Of a DNA stretch of 64,000 nt, positions 46,045-56,049 are shown in pieces. Position 1 is the first letter of the stretch. Every line of letters starts with the position of its first letter. Origin of the DNA: Biformimicrobium ophioploci (GTDB lineage: Bacteria; Pseudomonadota; Gammaproteobacteria; Pseudomonadales; Cellvibrionaceae); the NCBI RefSeq assembly GCF_030270605.1, contig NZ_BSYJ01000006.1:210389-274388 (forward strand). Reading direction: 5' to 3'. The position numbers and the translations under genes are program-made. The notes beneath the pieces were generated by a model. It was not told the origin of the DNA. It saw only the letters and a program-made list of their open reading frames with translations, and ran no database searches.

Positions 46045-46497
46045 CTAGAGGCCGGCAACAGCAGCCTTGAGGGTCTCTTCTGTCTGCGGGCCAAACAGCG
46101 TCCTGGACCAGTTTCCCTGCCGGTCGATCACAAATGTTGCGGGCAGTACTTGCGGCTGCGGCTGTTGCCACAGCGCTGCAGGATCAGCCGCCAGCACCGG
46201 AAACTCAATACCGAGTTTTTCTGCCTGCGCGCGGTTTTTGTCCGGCTCTGGCGCATCGAAATTGACCCCGAATACCGCAATATTACCCTTCTGCTCGGCC
46301 GCGAAATGGTTCAGCTCCGGAATCTCTTCCCGGCAGGGCTTGCACCAGACAGCCCAGTAATTGACCAGAACCACCTGCCCCTGCAGCGAACGCAAAGGCA
46401 CGTTACCGCCATCCAGGAGCGGCATTGATGGGCCGCTGTTGCCGCAGGCGCTAGTCAGTAGCGCGCACGAAAAAACGACGGCCCACGCCGCCACCAT
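46045..46497 (-). CDS. TlpA-like thioredoxin-fold lipoprotein
   Basis: Periplasmic thiol-redox protein, about 150 residues. The signal peptide ends in lipobox LTSAC. The thioredoxin fold begins NVPLRSLQGQVVLVNYWAVWCKPCREEIPELNHF, with the active site WCKPC. The cis-Pro is in LPATFVIDRQG. It likely reduces disulfides or assists cytochrome c maturation, but its partner is not in the window. The start is uncertain: ATG 46497 is chosen, with 46560 possible. It overlaps the YihY gene end by 47 bases on the same strand. Confidence 0.82.
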   Translation of the reverse strand: MVAAWAVVFSCALLTSACGNSGPSMPLLDGGNVPLRSLQGQVVLVNYWAVWCKPCREEIPELNHFAAEQKGNIAVFGVNFDAPEPDKNRAQAEKLGIEFPVLAADPAALWQQPQPQVLPATFVIDRQGNWSRTLFGPQTEETLKAAVAGL

Positions 46498-47836
46498 CCT
46501 GCTCAACCGGCTTTTTTCCGGAGCCACTCCCAGAGGCCCTGTCTTTTGATTTCTTAACATCTGCTGACGACTCTGCTTGATCCTGTTGTTGTTTTTCATT
46601 CGCGATCCGCTCCTGCTCCCCGGCATAAATGCCTCGGAACAGTGCGTCCAGACTGATATCGAGCTGGGTGCGGGATTTCTTTTCTGCGTTGGCAAAGCGC
46701 CGGTAGACCTCGTCATACCAGGCCTCGCCAGCCAGCCGGCCATTGGCGTGCTGGCCGACCAGGGACGGACTGATCCACTCGCCGAGCTGCGACAGGGAAA
46801 GCTTGTTCAGGTCCATTGCCAGGAGGTATTCGCCCTTATCGGTTGCCGCAATCACTTTGCGCTTCTGCAGCATCTGCCGCAACCGGCGCCACTGTGCGGG
46901 TTTTATGCCTGCCCGGAAAACGTCCTGCTCACTGAGGGGTCGCCCCTTCTGCTGGTTGCTGAACATGCGCCACAGCACCGACATGGCTGAAACCAGATCG
47001 GTGTGGTCGCGGCCCTGCGCCGCCGCATGGTAGGCGGACAAGGTGCGTACCAGCACAGCACCGATCAACACGATGATCCACATCAGGTAGACCCAGATCA
47101 GGAACAGCGGCACGAAAGCGAAAGCGCCATAGATTGCCTGCAGGGAAGTCTTGGCGACAATGGTGCCGAAAGCATTTTTTGCCGCCTCAAACGCCAGCGC
47201 AGCGATCAGGCCGCCCACCAGGCCGTGCCGGATCGGCACCCGGCAATTGGGTACTGCAACAAACAGCAGCGTAAACGCGGCTGTCGTCAGCACGTAGGGC
47301 ATGAACTTGAGGATCCCGCTCATCAGGCCAAGGCTCTCCGGGTCCTCGACCAGGAACTGCATGGACAGCAGATAAGTAGAGCTGGCCAGCCCCATCCCGA
47401 GCAGCAACGGCCCCAGGCTGAGAATTGCCCAGTACAGCAGGAAGCTGGCGACGCCTTTGCGTCCGCGGGGGATGTCCCAGATTGCGTTGAACGTGTGCTC
47501 GATATTGCGCAGCATCAAGCCGGCTGTCAGCAGCAGCATTGCGACGCCGGCGCCGCTCAGGCGCTGCGCCTGCTGGGAAAAGCCGGCCAGGTAATCTTCA
47601 ATTTCGCGCCCACTCTCGGGCACAAAATGGGCAAAGATCAGCTCCTGCAGCTTTGCCTGCAGGTCCGCAAAATCGGGGAACAGTGACAGCATCGCATAGC
47701 TGACCGTCACCAGCGGAACCAGCGCAAACAGGGTCATGTAAGTAAGGGCAGCGGCACTTTGCTGGCAGTTTTTTTCGCGGAACAGAGTCCACAACGATTT
47801 AATAAAGCGCCACCAGCGCGCCAGCTGTTCCTTCAT
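46451..47836 (-). CDS. YihY/BrkB family membrane protein
   Basis: 461 residues. The N-terminal 270 residues hold about six transmembrane segments with the family motifs CQQSAAALTYMTLFALVPLVTVSYAML, GAVLVRTLSAYH near 280. The C-terminal part (about 290-400) looks like a winged-helix domain (RLRQMLQKRKVIAATDKGEYLLAMDL), and the tail (400-461) is a Lys/Gln/Ser-rich disordered region. Role unknown; earlier labels as ribonuclease BN are not supported. Its 3' end overlaps the TlpA-like gene. Confidence 0.88.
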   Translation of the reverse strand: MKEQLARWWRFIKSLWTLFREKNCQQSAAALTYMTLFALVPLVTVSYAMLSLFPDFADLQAKLQELIFAHFVPESGREIEDYLAGFSQQAQRLSGAGVAMLLLTAGLMLRNIEHTFNAIWDIPRGRKGVASFLLYWAILSLGPLLLGMGLASSTYLLSMQFLVEDPESLGLMSGILKFMPYVLTTAAFTLLFVAVPNCRVPIRHGLVGGLIAALAFEAAKNAFGTIVAKTSLQAIYGAFAFVPLFLIWVYLMWIIVLIGAVLVRTLSAYHAAAQGRDHTDLVSAMSVLWRMFSNQQKGRPLSEQDVFRAGIKPAQWRRLRQMLQKRKVIAATDKGEYLLAMDLNKLSLSQLGEWISPSLVGQHANGRLAGEAWYDEVYRRFANAEKKSRTQLDISLDALFRGIYAGEQERIANEKQQQDQAESSADVKKSKDRASGSGSGKKPVEQDGGGVGRRFFVRATD

Positions 47837-47961
47837 GCCTGCCCCTTTTCCCCAGGAAGTGAATCAGAGATTGTAATATTGGTGCCGGGCATTTTGCACT
47901 GACCTGCTAGTTATTAACGGTTAGAATAAGTTTTTTTAACACTAACAGGGACAAGCGTACC

Positions 47962-48306
47962 GTGTGGACCATCTATCACAACCCCAAATGCTCCAAATCC
48001 CGCCAGACTCTGCAACTGCTTGAAGAAAATGGTGTGACACCTGACACAGTTTTGTACCTTGTAAACCCGCCCAGCACTACCGAACTCGGTGAAATACTGA
48101 ACAAACTCGGCATCCCCGCACGCAAGCTGCTGCGCAAGGGCGAAGCGGAGTACAAGGAATTGAACCTCGCCGACGAGTCCCTGTCGGAAGCGGAGCTGGT
48201 CACAGCGATGTGTGAACACCCGCGCCTGATTGAGCGGCCCATCGTGGTCAAGGGTGACAGGGCCGTACTCGGCCGCCCGCCGGAAAACGTACTGGACCTG
48301 ATCTGA
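47962..48306 (+). CDS. arsC: Arsenate reductase, glutaredoxin-dependent type
   Basis: 114 residues, Spx/ArsC fold. The active-site Cys is in YHNPKCSKSRQTLQLL (Cys10), and the conserved Arg residues include HPRLIERPIVVKGDRAVLGRPPENV. It probably reduces arsenate to arsenite with glutathione/glutaredoxin. It stands with wrbA and DUF2069, not with arsenite efflux genes, so its true substrate may be different. The start is GTG 47962 with AGGGA upstream. Note the separate gapdh-arsJ system at 60768-62974. Confidence 0.85.
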   Translation: MWTIYHNPKCSKSRQTLQLLEENGVTPDTVLYLVNPPSTTELGEILNKLGIPARKLLRKGEAEYKELNLADESLSEAELVTAMCEHPRLIERPIVVKGDRAVLGRPPENVLDLI

Positions 48307-48906
<600 letters not shown>

Positions 48907-48918
48907 CCGGAGCCCGCT

Positions 48919-49263
48919 ATGACATTTGCACAGAAGTATGCGCTCGCCAAAAAGATCAACTGGGCCTGTTATATCGGCCTGTTTGTCCTGTTCGCGATCT
49001 GGAGCTTTTTCGTTGATGGCGGCTCTGTTCGCCTGCTGGTGATACAGGCGGTACCACTGCTGCTGGTGTTGCCGGGCCTGTTGAAGGAGAGCAACCGCAG
49101 CTACCTGTGGCTCTGCTTTATCCTGCTGATATATGTCACTGCAGGTATCGTGGACTTCGCCATGCCCACCAGGCAATGGCAGCACGGTGTACTCTTGCTG
49201 CTAAGTGGCGTACTTTTCGTTTCATCCATGATGAGCGCGCGCTGGCAGCGACTGGCGCAGTAA
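48919..49263 (+). CDS. DUF2069 family membrane protein
   Basis: 114 residues with four hydrophobic segments. Family pattern: CYIGLFVLFAIWSFFVDGG, VIQAVPLLLVLPGLLKESNRSYLWLCFILLIYVTAGIVDFAMP. DUF2069 proteins are small inner-membrane proteins commonly placed next to wrbA in gammaproteobacteria. Function unknown. 12 bases after wrbA. Confidence 0.85.
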   Translation: MTFAQKYALAKKINWACYIGLFVLFAIWSFFVDGGSVRLLVIQAVPLLLVLPGLLKESNRSYLWLCFILLIYVTAGIVDFAMPTRQWQHGVLLLLSGVLFVSSMMSARWQRLAQ

Positions 49264-49323
49264 TCACCACAACAGAACCACTGCTACAGTTCAGGATGGC
49301 CCTGACAACGGGAGAACAGGACG

Positions 49324-51180
49324 TTGACCGAATCGGATCGCCCTAAAAAGGGCTTGATAAGACGCTTTTTTGGTGGCATCTGGCACTTGCTGGGCTGGCT
49401 GCGCACCTTGTTTGCAAACCTGATATTCCTGCTGATCCTGCTGCTGATCGGCAGTGTACTGTTCGGTGACAAGGAAGATCCCTATCGCATCCCGGACAAG
49501 GGTGCACTGCGCATTGCGCCATCCGGTGTACTGGTGGATGAACTCACCCAGCAGAGCACCCTGCCGCTGCTGCTCGGCGCCGAGCCGCAACAGACTGAAA
49601 CCCGGGTCAAAGACCTGGTTGATGCGATTGACCATGCCGCCGGGGACGCGCGCATCAATGCGATCGTAATGGAACTCGACAGCATGGTGGGCGGCAGCCT
49701 CAGCAAGCTTGAGGAAATCGGCGCGGCGCTGCAGAAATTCAAGAAGTCCGGCAAGCCGATCTATGCGATCGCGGATAATTACACCCAGTCCCAGTATTAC
49801 CTCGCCAGCCACGCCGACCAGGTCTACCTCAACCCGATGGGCTCGGTACTGCTGACCGGTTTCGGCGCTTTCCGCAACTACTACAAATCTGCGCTGGAGA
49901 AACTGAAAATCAACTTTCATGTTTTCCGGGTGGGAGATTACAAGGATTTTGTCGAGCCCTTCCTGCGCGACGACATGTCGCCGGCATCGAGGGAGAACAA
50001 CCAGCGCTGGCTCAACGCCCTGTGGACCGAGTACGCGGAACATGTTTCCACCCTGCGCGACCTGCCCGCCGACAGCATCGACAAGTTTATCCATACCCTG
50101 CCCCAGCAGCTCGAAAGCCATGCCGGAAGCTGGGCCGAAGCGGCAAAATCAGCCGGCCTGGTCGATGACCTGAGTCACCGTCGGCAGGTGGTAAGTAAGC
50201 TGCAGAAGGAAGTCGGCAAGAACAAGGACGGTGACAGCTACCAGTCCATCGAAGCCATTAACTATATCCGCCACATACGCCTGACTTCGATCGAAGATCG
50301 CTCCAGGAAAGGCAAGATTGGCCTGGTGACGGCCTCCGGCAGTATCGTGGATGGCAAGGCGCCACCCGGACAGATCGGCAGCGCCACCCTGGTGCAGCGG
50401 CTTTACAAGGCGCAAAAAGAAAAAGTGAACGCGGTTGTCCTGCGCATCGACAGCGGTGGCGGCTCCTCCTTTGCCTCCGAGGAAATTCGCCAGGCTGTAC
50501 TGGCACTGCGCAACGATGGCATCCCTGTCATCATGTCCATGGGCAGCGTGGCCGCCTCCGGCGGTTACTGGATTGCCGCCGGCGCCGACAAAATCTGGGC
50601 CTCGCCCAGCACCATTACCGGCTCTATCGGCGTGTTCGGGGCTTTCCCGACGTTTGAAGAATCACTGGAACACATCGGCATCTACAACGACGGCGTCGGT
50701 ACCAGCAAGCTGGCCGGCGCCATGCGCCTGGACAGGCCGCTGAGCCCAATGGCCGAGTCCCTGCTGCAACAGGGTGTGGAAAACACCTATGCGCGCTTCC
50801 TGGCACTGGTGGCGGAAGCCCGCAACAGCACGCCAGAGGAGATCGACAAGATTGCGCAGGGACAGGTCTGGACCGGCCGCGACGCGAAGCAGCTCGGCCT
50901 GGTGGATGAACTCGGCGGGCTGCAGGAAGCCATCGCAGACGCTGCCCAGATTGCAGAGCTCGAGGATTACCGGGTGGTGGAAATTGAGCGAGACCTGAAT
51001 GCGCTGGAAAAATTCCTGCGCACCCTGAACCAGGGTGTCGACGCGAGAATAGAAGCGAACCTGCCGTTACTGGCCTGGCTGCAAAATATCGACCCTGCAC
51101 TGGCCAGCGGCCACCTGCTGTCGACCTTTAACGACCCGCGTGCAATCTACGCACGCTGCCTCGACTGCGCTGCCCCCTGA
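49324..51180 (+). CDS. sppA: Signal peptide peptidase SppA, 67K type
   Basis: Inner-membrane serine protease of 618 residues that degrades released signal peptides. N-terminal transmembrane anchor about 15-45 (LLGWLRTLFANLIFLLILLLIGSVLF). Tandem S49 halves: the first carries the general-base Lys (YYKSALEKLKI, about 185), the second the nucleophile Ser in SMGSVAASGGYWIAAGAD (about 410). RIDSGGGSSFASEEI and ITGSIGVFG are also typical. The start is TTG 49324, with AGGA close in front; no ATG is nearby. Confidence 0.93.
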   Translation: MTESDRPKKGLIRRFFGGIWHLLGWLRTLFANLIFLLILLLIGSVLFGDKEDPYRIPDKGALRIAPSGVLVDELTQQSTLPLLLGAEPQQTETRVKDLVDAIDHAAGDARINAIVMELDSMVGGSLSKLEEIGAALQKFKKSGKPIYAIADNYTQSQYYLASHADQVYLNPMGSVLLTGFGAFRNYYKSALEKLKINFHVFRVGDYKDFVEPFLRDDMSPASRENNQRWLNALWTEYAEHVSTLRDLPADSIDKFIHTLPQQLESHAGSWAEAAKSAGLVDDLSHRRQVVSKLQKEVGKNKDGDSYQSIEAINYIRHIRLTSIEDRSRKGKIGLVTASGSIVDGKAPPGQIGSATLVQRLYKAQKEKVNAVVLRIDSGGGSSFASEEIRQAVLALRNDGIPVIMSMGSVAASGGYWIAAGADKIWASPSTITGSIGVFGAFPTFEESLEHIGIYNDGVGTSKLAGAMRLDRPLSPMAESLLQQGVENTYARFLALVAEARNSTPEEIDKIAQGQVWTGRDAKQLGLVDELGGLQEAIADAAQIAELEDYRVVEIERDLNALEKFLRTLNQGVDARIEANLPLLAWLQNIDPALASGHLLSTFNDPRAIYARCLDCAAP

Positions 51181-51194
51181 CGGGCAGCGCGCGA

Positions 51195-51914
51195 TCAGAT
51201 TCCGAGAACCTGCTTCACGAATGGCAGGGTCAGCCTGCGCTTCTCCATCAGGGAGGCCTTGTCCAGCTGCTCCAGGCAGGCAAACAGTACCGCGGTGTTC
51301 CGCGGCGATCGATACAGGATGTACCGGGCAACATCTTCCGGCAGGTTAAAGCCGCGCTTGCGCGCGCGTTCGCACAAGGCCGCAACCTTGTCGTCATCCG
51401 ACAGGGACTCCACCTGATAGGTCACACCCCACTGCAGGCGTGAGCGCAGGTCCGCAAGCTCAATCGCAAGACCTCGCGGGGAATTATGCGCACCAATGAG
51501 CAGGCGCCCACCGGCATCGCGAATGCGGTTGTAGAGGTGGAATACGGCTTCCTGCCAGTCCGGGCGGTGCTCCAGTAGCTGCAGGTCATCGATACACAGG
51601 ATTTCCATCCGCTCCAGCCCATCCAGGAGCTCCTGCGGATCCGCGCCCACCAGCTCCGACAGTGGCAGGTAGAGCGACGACTGGTCCGCCTCTTCAGCGG
51701 CATTGCAGGCCGCCTGCAGCAAGTGGGACACCCCACTGCCCGGTTCCCCCCAGATAAACAGGAACTGTTCCTGGGCGGAAGTCACAAACGCCTGCAGTTG
51801 CTGTAGCAACTGGCGGTTTGCCCCGGACTGTCCGAGGAAGAAGTTGGAAAAATCGGCATGGTCCCGCACGGAGACACCGAGCGGGAGTTGTTGCGGCTGC
51901 TGGTTACCACGCAT
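51195..51914 (-). CDS. hda: DnaA regulatory inactivator Hda
   Basis: AAA+ protein of 239 residues that, with the DNA-loaded beta clamp, promotes DnaA-ATP hydrolysis and limits initiation. The N-terminal clamp-binding motif QQLPLGV is at residues 6-12. Walker A-like GEPGSGVSHLL is near 57-67, Walker B in ILCIDDLQLLE near 105-115, and the arginine-finger region is near LRSRLQWG. ATG 51914; an in-frame TTG one codon upstream is less likely. Convergent with sppA, and 21 bases after DUF2066 in the same direction. Confidence 0.93.
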   Translation of the reverse strand: MRGNQQPQQLPLGVSVRDHADFSNFFLGQSGANRQLLQQLQAFVTSAQEQFLFIWGEPGSGVSHLLQAACNAAEEADQSSLYLPLSELVGADPQELLDGLERMEILCIDDLQLLEHRPDWQEAVFHLYNRIRDAGGRLLIGAHNSPRGLAIELADLRSRLQWGVTYQVESLSDDDKVAALCERARKRGFNLPEDVARYILYRSPRNTAVLFACLEQLDKASLMEKRRLTLPFVKQVLGI

Positions 51915-51935
51915 CAAAGGGTTATTCCGTAAAGC

Positions 51936-53030
51936 TTATTGCCAACGATAGCGCAGCGGATTTTCCGGGCTGCCCAGCGGCGCACGGTATCCGCTCAGGT
52001 CCATCAGGCCGGTTTCGTCCTGCTGGGCGAGCTTGCGATCTAGCGCCAGTGCGTTCTGCAGGCTGGACAGCTGGCCCACGGTGTAGAGATACAACGTCAT
52101 CCGGTCGCGGTATACAGACGCCACAACAGCATTTTTTACCTGCGCCAGGTCCAGCAGGTATTTTTTGGCGCGACTGTAATCATCAAAATCATTCAGGCCC
52201 GACAACTCCAACACCAGCGCCTCGGAGCTGCCCGGACCGCTGGCGCGCACGGCATAACGCTGCGCCAGGAAACCAACCGCGCCCGAAATACCACCGGAAG
52301 CCACTTCCTCCATCGAGTTGCCACGGGAATCAAATGCAAAGCTGCTGCCCTGGTGCATCAGCACCCAGTTCGCCTGCCAGCGCCCACCGGTCGCCTCCAG
52401 CAGGCGCCCCATCAGGATCACATCCGCGCCGTAGCGCACCGAGGCACTCTGTGCGACCTGCTCGTTCAATGCCCACAGGCTGCCCACATGGAACGCCTGC
52501 AGGTCGGCTCCATCCTGCGCCGGCAAAACCAGTGGAAGACCACGCTCGCGTGCCACGCCCTCGAGCGCACCGAGAAATTCAGGGTGCAGGGTTTCGTCTA
52601 CCAGGTGGCGCCCTTCGCGCAGGGTGTCTGCCGCGAGCCACACCAGGGTACGCGGACGGTTGTTTGGCCACAGCGGCAAGCCGAGGCGCTGCACGAGGCT
52701 GTTGATGGCCTGCGGCTCAAAGCCGAGGTTCAGGTAGAGGGAGCCCGCTTCGTTGCTGTAGTGGTAAGTCTGCAGGTAATCCCCGGCGCGGCGCAGGACT
52801 TCCTGCACCTCCGGGTTAGCGGTTGCATCGGCATTACCAGTGACCCGCACCAGCACTCGGCCGAGCGCCCTGCCGCTGGCCTCCCTGCGCTCGGAGGCTT
52901 CCCGGGAAGCAACAATCTCGGTCACTTCGTACATTCCGGGCAGGATTTCGGCCTGCACCGGGGTCCAGACAGCAAGGCCCAAAGCCAGCACTGCGAGGAG
53001 GCTTCGCCCCAGCAATCCGATCTTCCGCAT
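51936..53030 (-). CDS. DUF2066 domain-containing exported protein
   Basis: 364 residues with a signal peptide (MRKIGLLGRSLLAVLALGLAVWTPVQA). The body has DUF2066 features: YEVTEIVASREASERREASGRALGRVLVRVTGNADA near 30-65, LGLPLWPNNRPRTLVWLAAD near 125-145. Function unknown. The gene order DUF2066-hda is common in gammaproteobacteria, with the divergent purMN pair on the other side, as here. ATG 53030 gives the signal peptide. Confidence 0.85.
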   Translation of the reverse strand: MRKIGLLGRSLLAVLALGLAVWTPVQAEILPGMYEVTEIVASREASERREASGRALGRVLVRVTGNADATANPEVQEVLRRAGDYLQTYHYSNEAGSLYLNLGFEPQAINSLVQRLGLPLWPNNRPRTLVWLAADTLREGRHLVDETLHPEFLGALEGVARERGLPLVLPAQDGADLQAFHVGSLWALNEQVAQSASVRYGADVILMGRLLEATGGRWQANWVLMHQGSSFAFDSRGNSMEEVASGGISGAVGFLAQRYAVRASGPGSSEALVLELSGLNDFDDYSRAKKYLLDLAQVKNAVVASVYRDRMTLYLYTVGQLSSLQNALALDRKLAQQDETGLMDLSGYRAPLGSPENPLRYRWQ

Positions 53031-53245
53031 TCCAACACACTCCCGGCACATGGCTATTCTTGATTCTGGTACCCGATGATTCGGATATTACTCGACTCGT
53101 GGTTCCAGGCACCCGCAGGTGGCACTCACCACAAAATGAACGCCATTGTATCAGCGCAGGCGATCGCGGATAAACGCCAGTTCACGGTTTTTACCCGTAA
53201 AACCTCCGGCGAGCCGCTTTATGCATAGTCCTACCGTGCGGTCAC

Positions 53246-53254
53246 TGGTAGAAT
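53246..53254 (+). promoter_or_regulatory. Possible extended -10 promoter of purMN
   Basis: TGGTAGAAT (extended -10) 68 bases before the purM start. The -35 position has only a weak match. The same nonamer occurs before rnb. No PUR-box palindrome is seen in the 292-base DUF2066/purM intergenic region. Confidence 0.4.
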
Positions 53255-53322
53255 ACGCGCCCAAAATATGGGGTCGCCAGAAAGCGGCTCCTATTCATGC
53301 GGTTTTCCAGACAGGTCCAAGT

Positions 53323-54366
53323 ATGAGCGACAGCAAGCCCCAATCCCTCAGCTACAAAGACGCAGGAGTCGATATCGACGCTGGCAACGCCCTGGTCGAT
53401 CGAATCAAGGGGGTTGCCAAGCGCACCACTCGCCCCGAAGTGCTGGGCGGTCTCGGTGGTTTCGGCGCGCTGTGTGAGTTGCCGAAGGGTTACCGGGAGC
53501 CGGTACTGGTATCCGGTACCGATGGTGTCGGCACCAAGCTGCGCCTGGCTATGGACATCGGCAAGCATGACACCATCGGCATCGATTTGGTCGCAATGTG
53601 CGTAAATGACCTGATAGTCGCAGGCGCCGAACCGCTGTTCTTCCTCGACTATTACGCCACCGGAAAACTCAACGTGGATGTTGCGGCAGACGTGGTCACC
53701 GGCATTGGCCGCGGCTGTGAGCTGGCCGGCGCGGCCCTGGTTGGCGGCGAAACCGCAGAGATGCCGGGCATGTACGAGGGCGAGGACTACGACCTGGCAG
53801 GCTTCTGTGTTGGCGTCGTGGAAAAGTCCGAAATCATCGACGGCAGCAAGGTACAGGGCGGCGACAAGCTGATCGCCCTGGCGTCCAGCGGCCCCCACTC
53901 CAACGGCTACTCCCTGATTCGCAAGGTCATCGAGGTTTCCGGTGCCGACCTGTCACAGGACCTCGGTGGCAAACCACTGGGCGAAGCGCTGCTGGAGCCG
54001 ACCCGCATCTACGTCAAGTCCCTGCTGGCACTGATGAAAAAAGTTTCCGTCAACGCCCTTTCCCACATCACCGGTGGCGGACTGCTGGAAAACCTGCCGC
54101 GCGTACTGCCGGAAAACAGCAAAGCGCTGATCAATACCGGCAGCTGGGAAATGCCGGAGGTTTTCCGCTGGCTGCAGCAGGCGGGCAATATCGACTCGCG
54201 TGAAATGTACCGCACCTTCAACTGTGGCGTTGGCATGGTGATCTGTGTTCCGGCGGACGAAGCCGACACGGCCCTTGCAGAACTGAAGGCGGCTGGCGAA
54301 GACGCCTTCGTCATCGGTGAGATCATGCCGGCCGATGGCGGCGAGGAACAGGTTGAGCTGGCGTGA
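53323..54366 (+). CDS. purM: Phosphoribosylformylglycinamidine cyclo-ligase (AIR synthetase)
   Basis: Closes the imidazole ring in step five of purine synthesis. The protein has 347 residues (E. coli 345). Motifs: [20 protein letters not shown] near 8-27, [18 protein letters not shown] near 65-82, [22 protein letters not shown] near 92-113, [11 protein letters not shown] near 145, and [15 protein letters not shown] near 188-202. ATG 53323 is chosen because it matches the family; a longer reading frame starts in non-conserved sequence. Overlaps purN by four bases. Confidence 0.97.
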   Translation: MSDSKPQSLSYKDAGVDIDAGNALVDRIKGVAKRTTRPEVLGGLGGFGALCELPKGYREPVLVSGTDGVGTKLRLAMDIGKHDTIGIDLVAMCVNDLIVAGAEPLFFLDYYATGKLNVDVAADVVTGIGRGCELAGAALVGGETAEMPGMYEGEDYDLAGFCVGVVEKSEIIDGSKVQGGDKLIALASSGPHSNGYSLIRKVIEVSGADLSQDLGGKPLGEALLEPTRIYVKSLLALMKKVSVNALSHITGGGLLENLPRVLPENSKALINTGSWEMPEVFRWLQQAGNIDSREMYRTFNCGVGMVICVPADEADTALAELKAAGEDAFVIGEIMPADGGEEQVELA

Positions 54367-55034
54367 CGGCGCAAGAGCAAACCGGGATCACTCCCTGTCG
54401 CATTGCAGTACTGATTTCTGGCAATGGCTCCAACCTGCAGGCACTGATCGACCGCTTTCAGAATGAACAGCACGTGCAGATCGCTGTGGTGGTCAGTAAC
54501 AAGGCCGATGCATTCGGCCTTGAGCGTGCGAGGCGGGCCGGCATACCCACTAAAGTCGTACCGAACCGCAGCTTCGATACCCGTGAGGCATTCGATGCCG
54601 CGCTGATGGCAGCCATCGACCAGCACGAAGTAAACCTGGTGGTGCTGGCCGGCTTTATGCGCATCCTCACCCCCGGCTTCGTTCAGCACTACAGCGGCCG
54701 CATGCTCAACATCCATCCCTCCCTGCTGCCAAAATACCAGGGCCTGAACACGCACCAGCGTGCTCTGGACGCGGGCGACAAGGTACATGGCGTCACAGTG
54801 CATTTTGTTACCGAAGAGCTGGACGGCGGCCCGCCAGTGTTGCAGGCAACGGTACCGGTACTCGAAAAGGACACCGCGGATGCGCTTGCAGAGCGCGTAC
54901 ATGTGCAGGAACACTTGATTTATCCCCTGGCAGTGGACTGGTTCGCGCGCGGCAGACTGGCAATGCGTGACGACGGATGTACCCTCGACGGGACACTTCT
55001 GCCGCCGACCGGCAGGGCCTTTACCGAGGGCTGA
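54363..55034 (+). CDS. purN: Phosphoribosylglycinamide formyltransferase
   Basis: Transfers a formyl group from 10-formyl-THF to GAR in purine synthesis. 223 residues. Motifs: [16 protein letters not shown] near 14-29, [15 protein letters not shown], the catalytic [23 protein letters not shown] segment with Asn and His, and [15 protein letters not shown] with the conserved Asp. The start is GTG 54363, and its GTGA overlaps the purM stop by four bases. Confidence 0.96.
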   Translation: MTAQEQTGITPCRIAVLISGNGSNLQALIDRFQNEQHVQIAVVVSNKADAFGLERARRAGIPTKVVPNRSFDTREAFDAALMAAIDQHEVNLVVLAGFMRILTPGFVQHYSGRMLNIHPSLLPKYQGLNTHQRALDAGDKVHGVTVHFVTEELDGGPPVLQATVPVLEKDTADALAERVHVQEHLIYPLAVDWFARGRLAMRDDGCTLDGTLLPPTGRAFTEG

Positions 55035-55036
55035 CA

Positions 55037-55094
55037 TTTTCGCATTATGGAAAAGCGGGGAACCTGCACCGATAAAAACACTCCATAATGAAAA
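55037..55094. repeat. Interrupted inverted repeat between purN and DUF3108
   Basis: TTTT-cg-CATTATGGA (55037-55051) and TCCATAATGAAAA (55082-55094) are inverted arms with a 30-base spacer. It may be a regulatory site or a stem in the purMN 3' leader. Confidence 0.5.
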
Positions 55095-55118
55095 GAGGCT
55101 CAGGACGAGGGATTTTCA

Positions 55119-55841
55119 GTGCCACTCAAAAACCTGATTGCTAGCGTCGCGCTATTACTGCTGCTGCAGCCACTGTCGGCATCGGCAGAAGAGCCTTTCC
55201 GGCTGGAGCCTTTCACCGCGACCTATACCGCCAAATACGGCCGCTTTGACGTTACCGCTACCCGCGAACTTGCCCGCAAGCAAGACGGCTGGGCCCTGGA
55301 TTTCACGGCAAAATCCTTTTTTGCAAAAATCGCCGAATCCTCCGAGCTTGCCGGCAGCGACGAGGGCCTCGTGCCGACTCGCTACGAATACCACCGCACC
55401 GGCCTTGGCAAAGACCGGCACCTGGTACTCGAAATCGACCATCATGCGAGGACCCTCAGAAACATTGGCGACCCTTCACGCAGTCGGGACAATATTCCCG
55501 TCGGCACACAGGACAAGCTCAGTATTCAATTGCAACTGGCGCGGGACCTGGCGGCGGGCAAGACCGCCATGAGCTACAACGTCGCCGACCGGCGCGGCGT
55601 CAAGCAATACCGGTTCGAGAAACTGGGCGAGGAAGTCGTCAAGACCCCGCTGGGCAAAATCAAGGCCGTCAAGGTTGCCCGCATCCGCGAAGGGGACTCC
55701 AAGCGCCGCACAACCATCTGGTTTGCCCCCGAATGGGGTTATGCACTGGTCAAACTGCACCAGCGCGAGGAAAACGGCAAACTCTATTCCATCACACTCT
55801 CCAGCCTGACCCACAACGGCCGCAAGGTCCCTGAAGAGTAA
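55119..55841 (+). CDS. DUF3108 domain-containing exported protein
   Basis: 240 residues with a signal peptide (LIASVALLLLLQPLSASA). The mature region matches DUF3108: FTATYTAKYGRFDVTATRELARKQDGWALDFTAKS, RREGDSKRRTTIWFAPEWGYALVKLHQ. Predicted beta-rich periplasmic protein; function unknown. It regularly follows purN in gammaproteobacteria, as here. GTG 55119 has GAGGGA in front. Confidence 0.85.
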   Translation: MPLKNLIASVALLLLLQPLSASAEEPFRLEPFTATYTAKYGRFDVTATRELARKQDGWALDFTAKSFFAKIAESSELAGSDEGLVPTRYEYHRTGLGKDRHLVLEIDHHARTLRNIGDPSRSRDNIPVGTQDKLSIQLQLARDLAAGKTAMSYNVADRRGVKQYRFEKLGEEVVKTPLGKIKAVKVARIREGDSKRRTTIWFAPEWGYALVKLHQREENGKLYSITLSSLTHNGRKVPEE

Positions 55842-55927
55842 ATCTGCACGCCCTGCGCGGCCCGGTGCCGCGCCCTGCCCCGCAAAGCACTTCCAAATTC
55901 GCCGCCGGTCAAAACTGGAACCAATTT

Positions 55928-55937
55928 ACTAATTAGT
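55928..55937. promoter_or_regulatory. Short palindrome ahead of the FadL-type gene
   Basis: ACTAATTAGT, a perfect 10-bp dyad 113 bases before the FadL-type start. It does not match FadR or PsrA sites. Confidence 0.25.
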
Positions 55938-56049
55938 CGCCGAACCACACATTCCTGTTTTTCGGGACTGCTAGTCTGTGTGTCATGGTGCCAACGAGCA
56001 CATTATTGCTCGGTGGCGGGCCAATTCGCTTTATGGAGAGGAGTTACCC

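Noticed and set aside
46451..47836. Ribonuclease BN
   Set aside because: Older label for the YihY family; the protein is a multi-spanning membrane protein without nuclease motifs.
47962..48306. Part of an arsenic-resistance operon with gapdh-arsJ
   Set aside because: The two loci are 12 kb apart and arsC is co-transcribed with wrbA and DUF2069, so a single operon is excluded.
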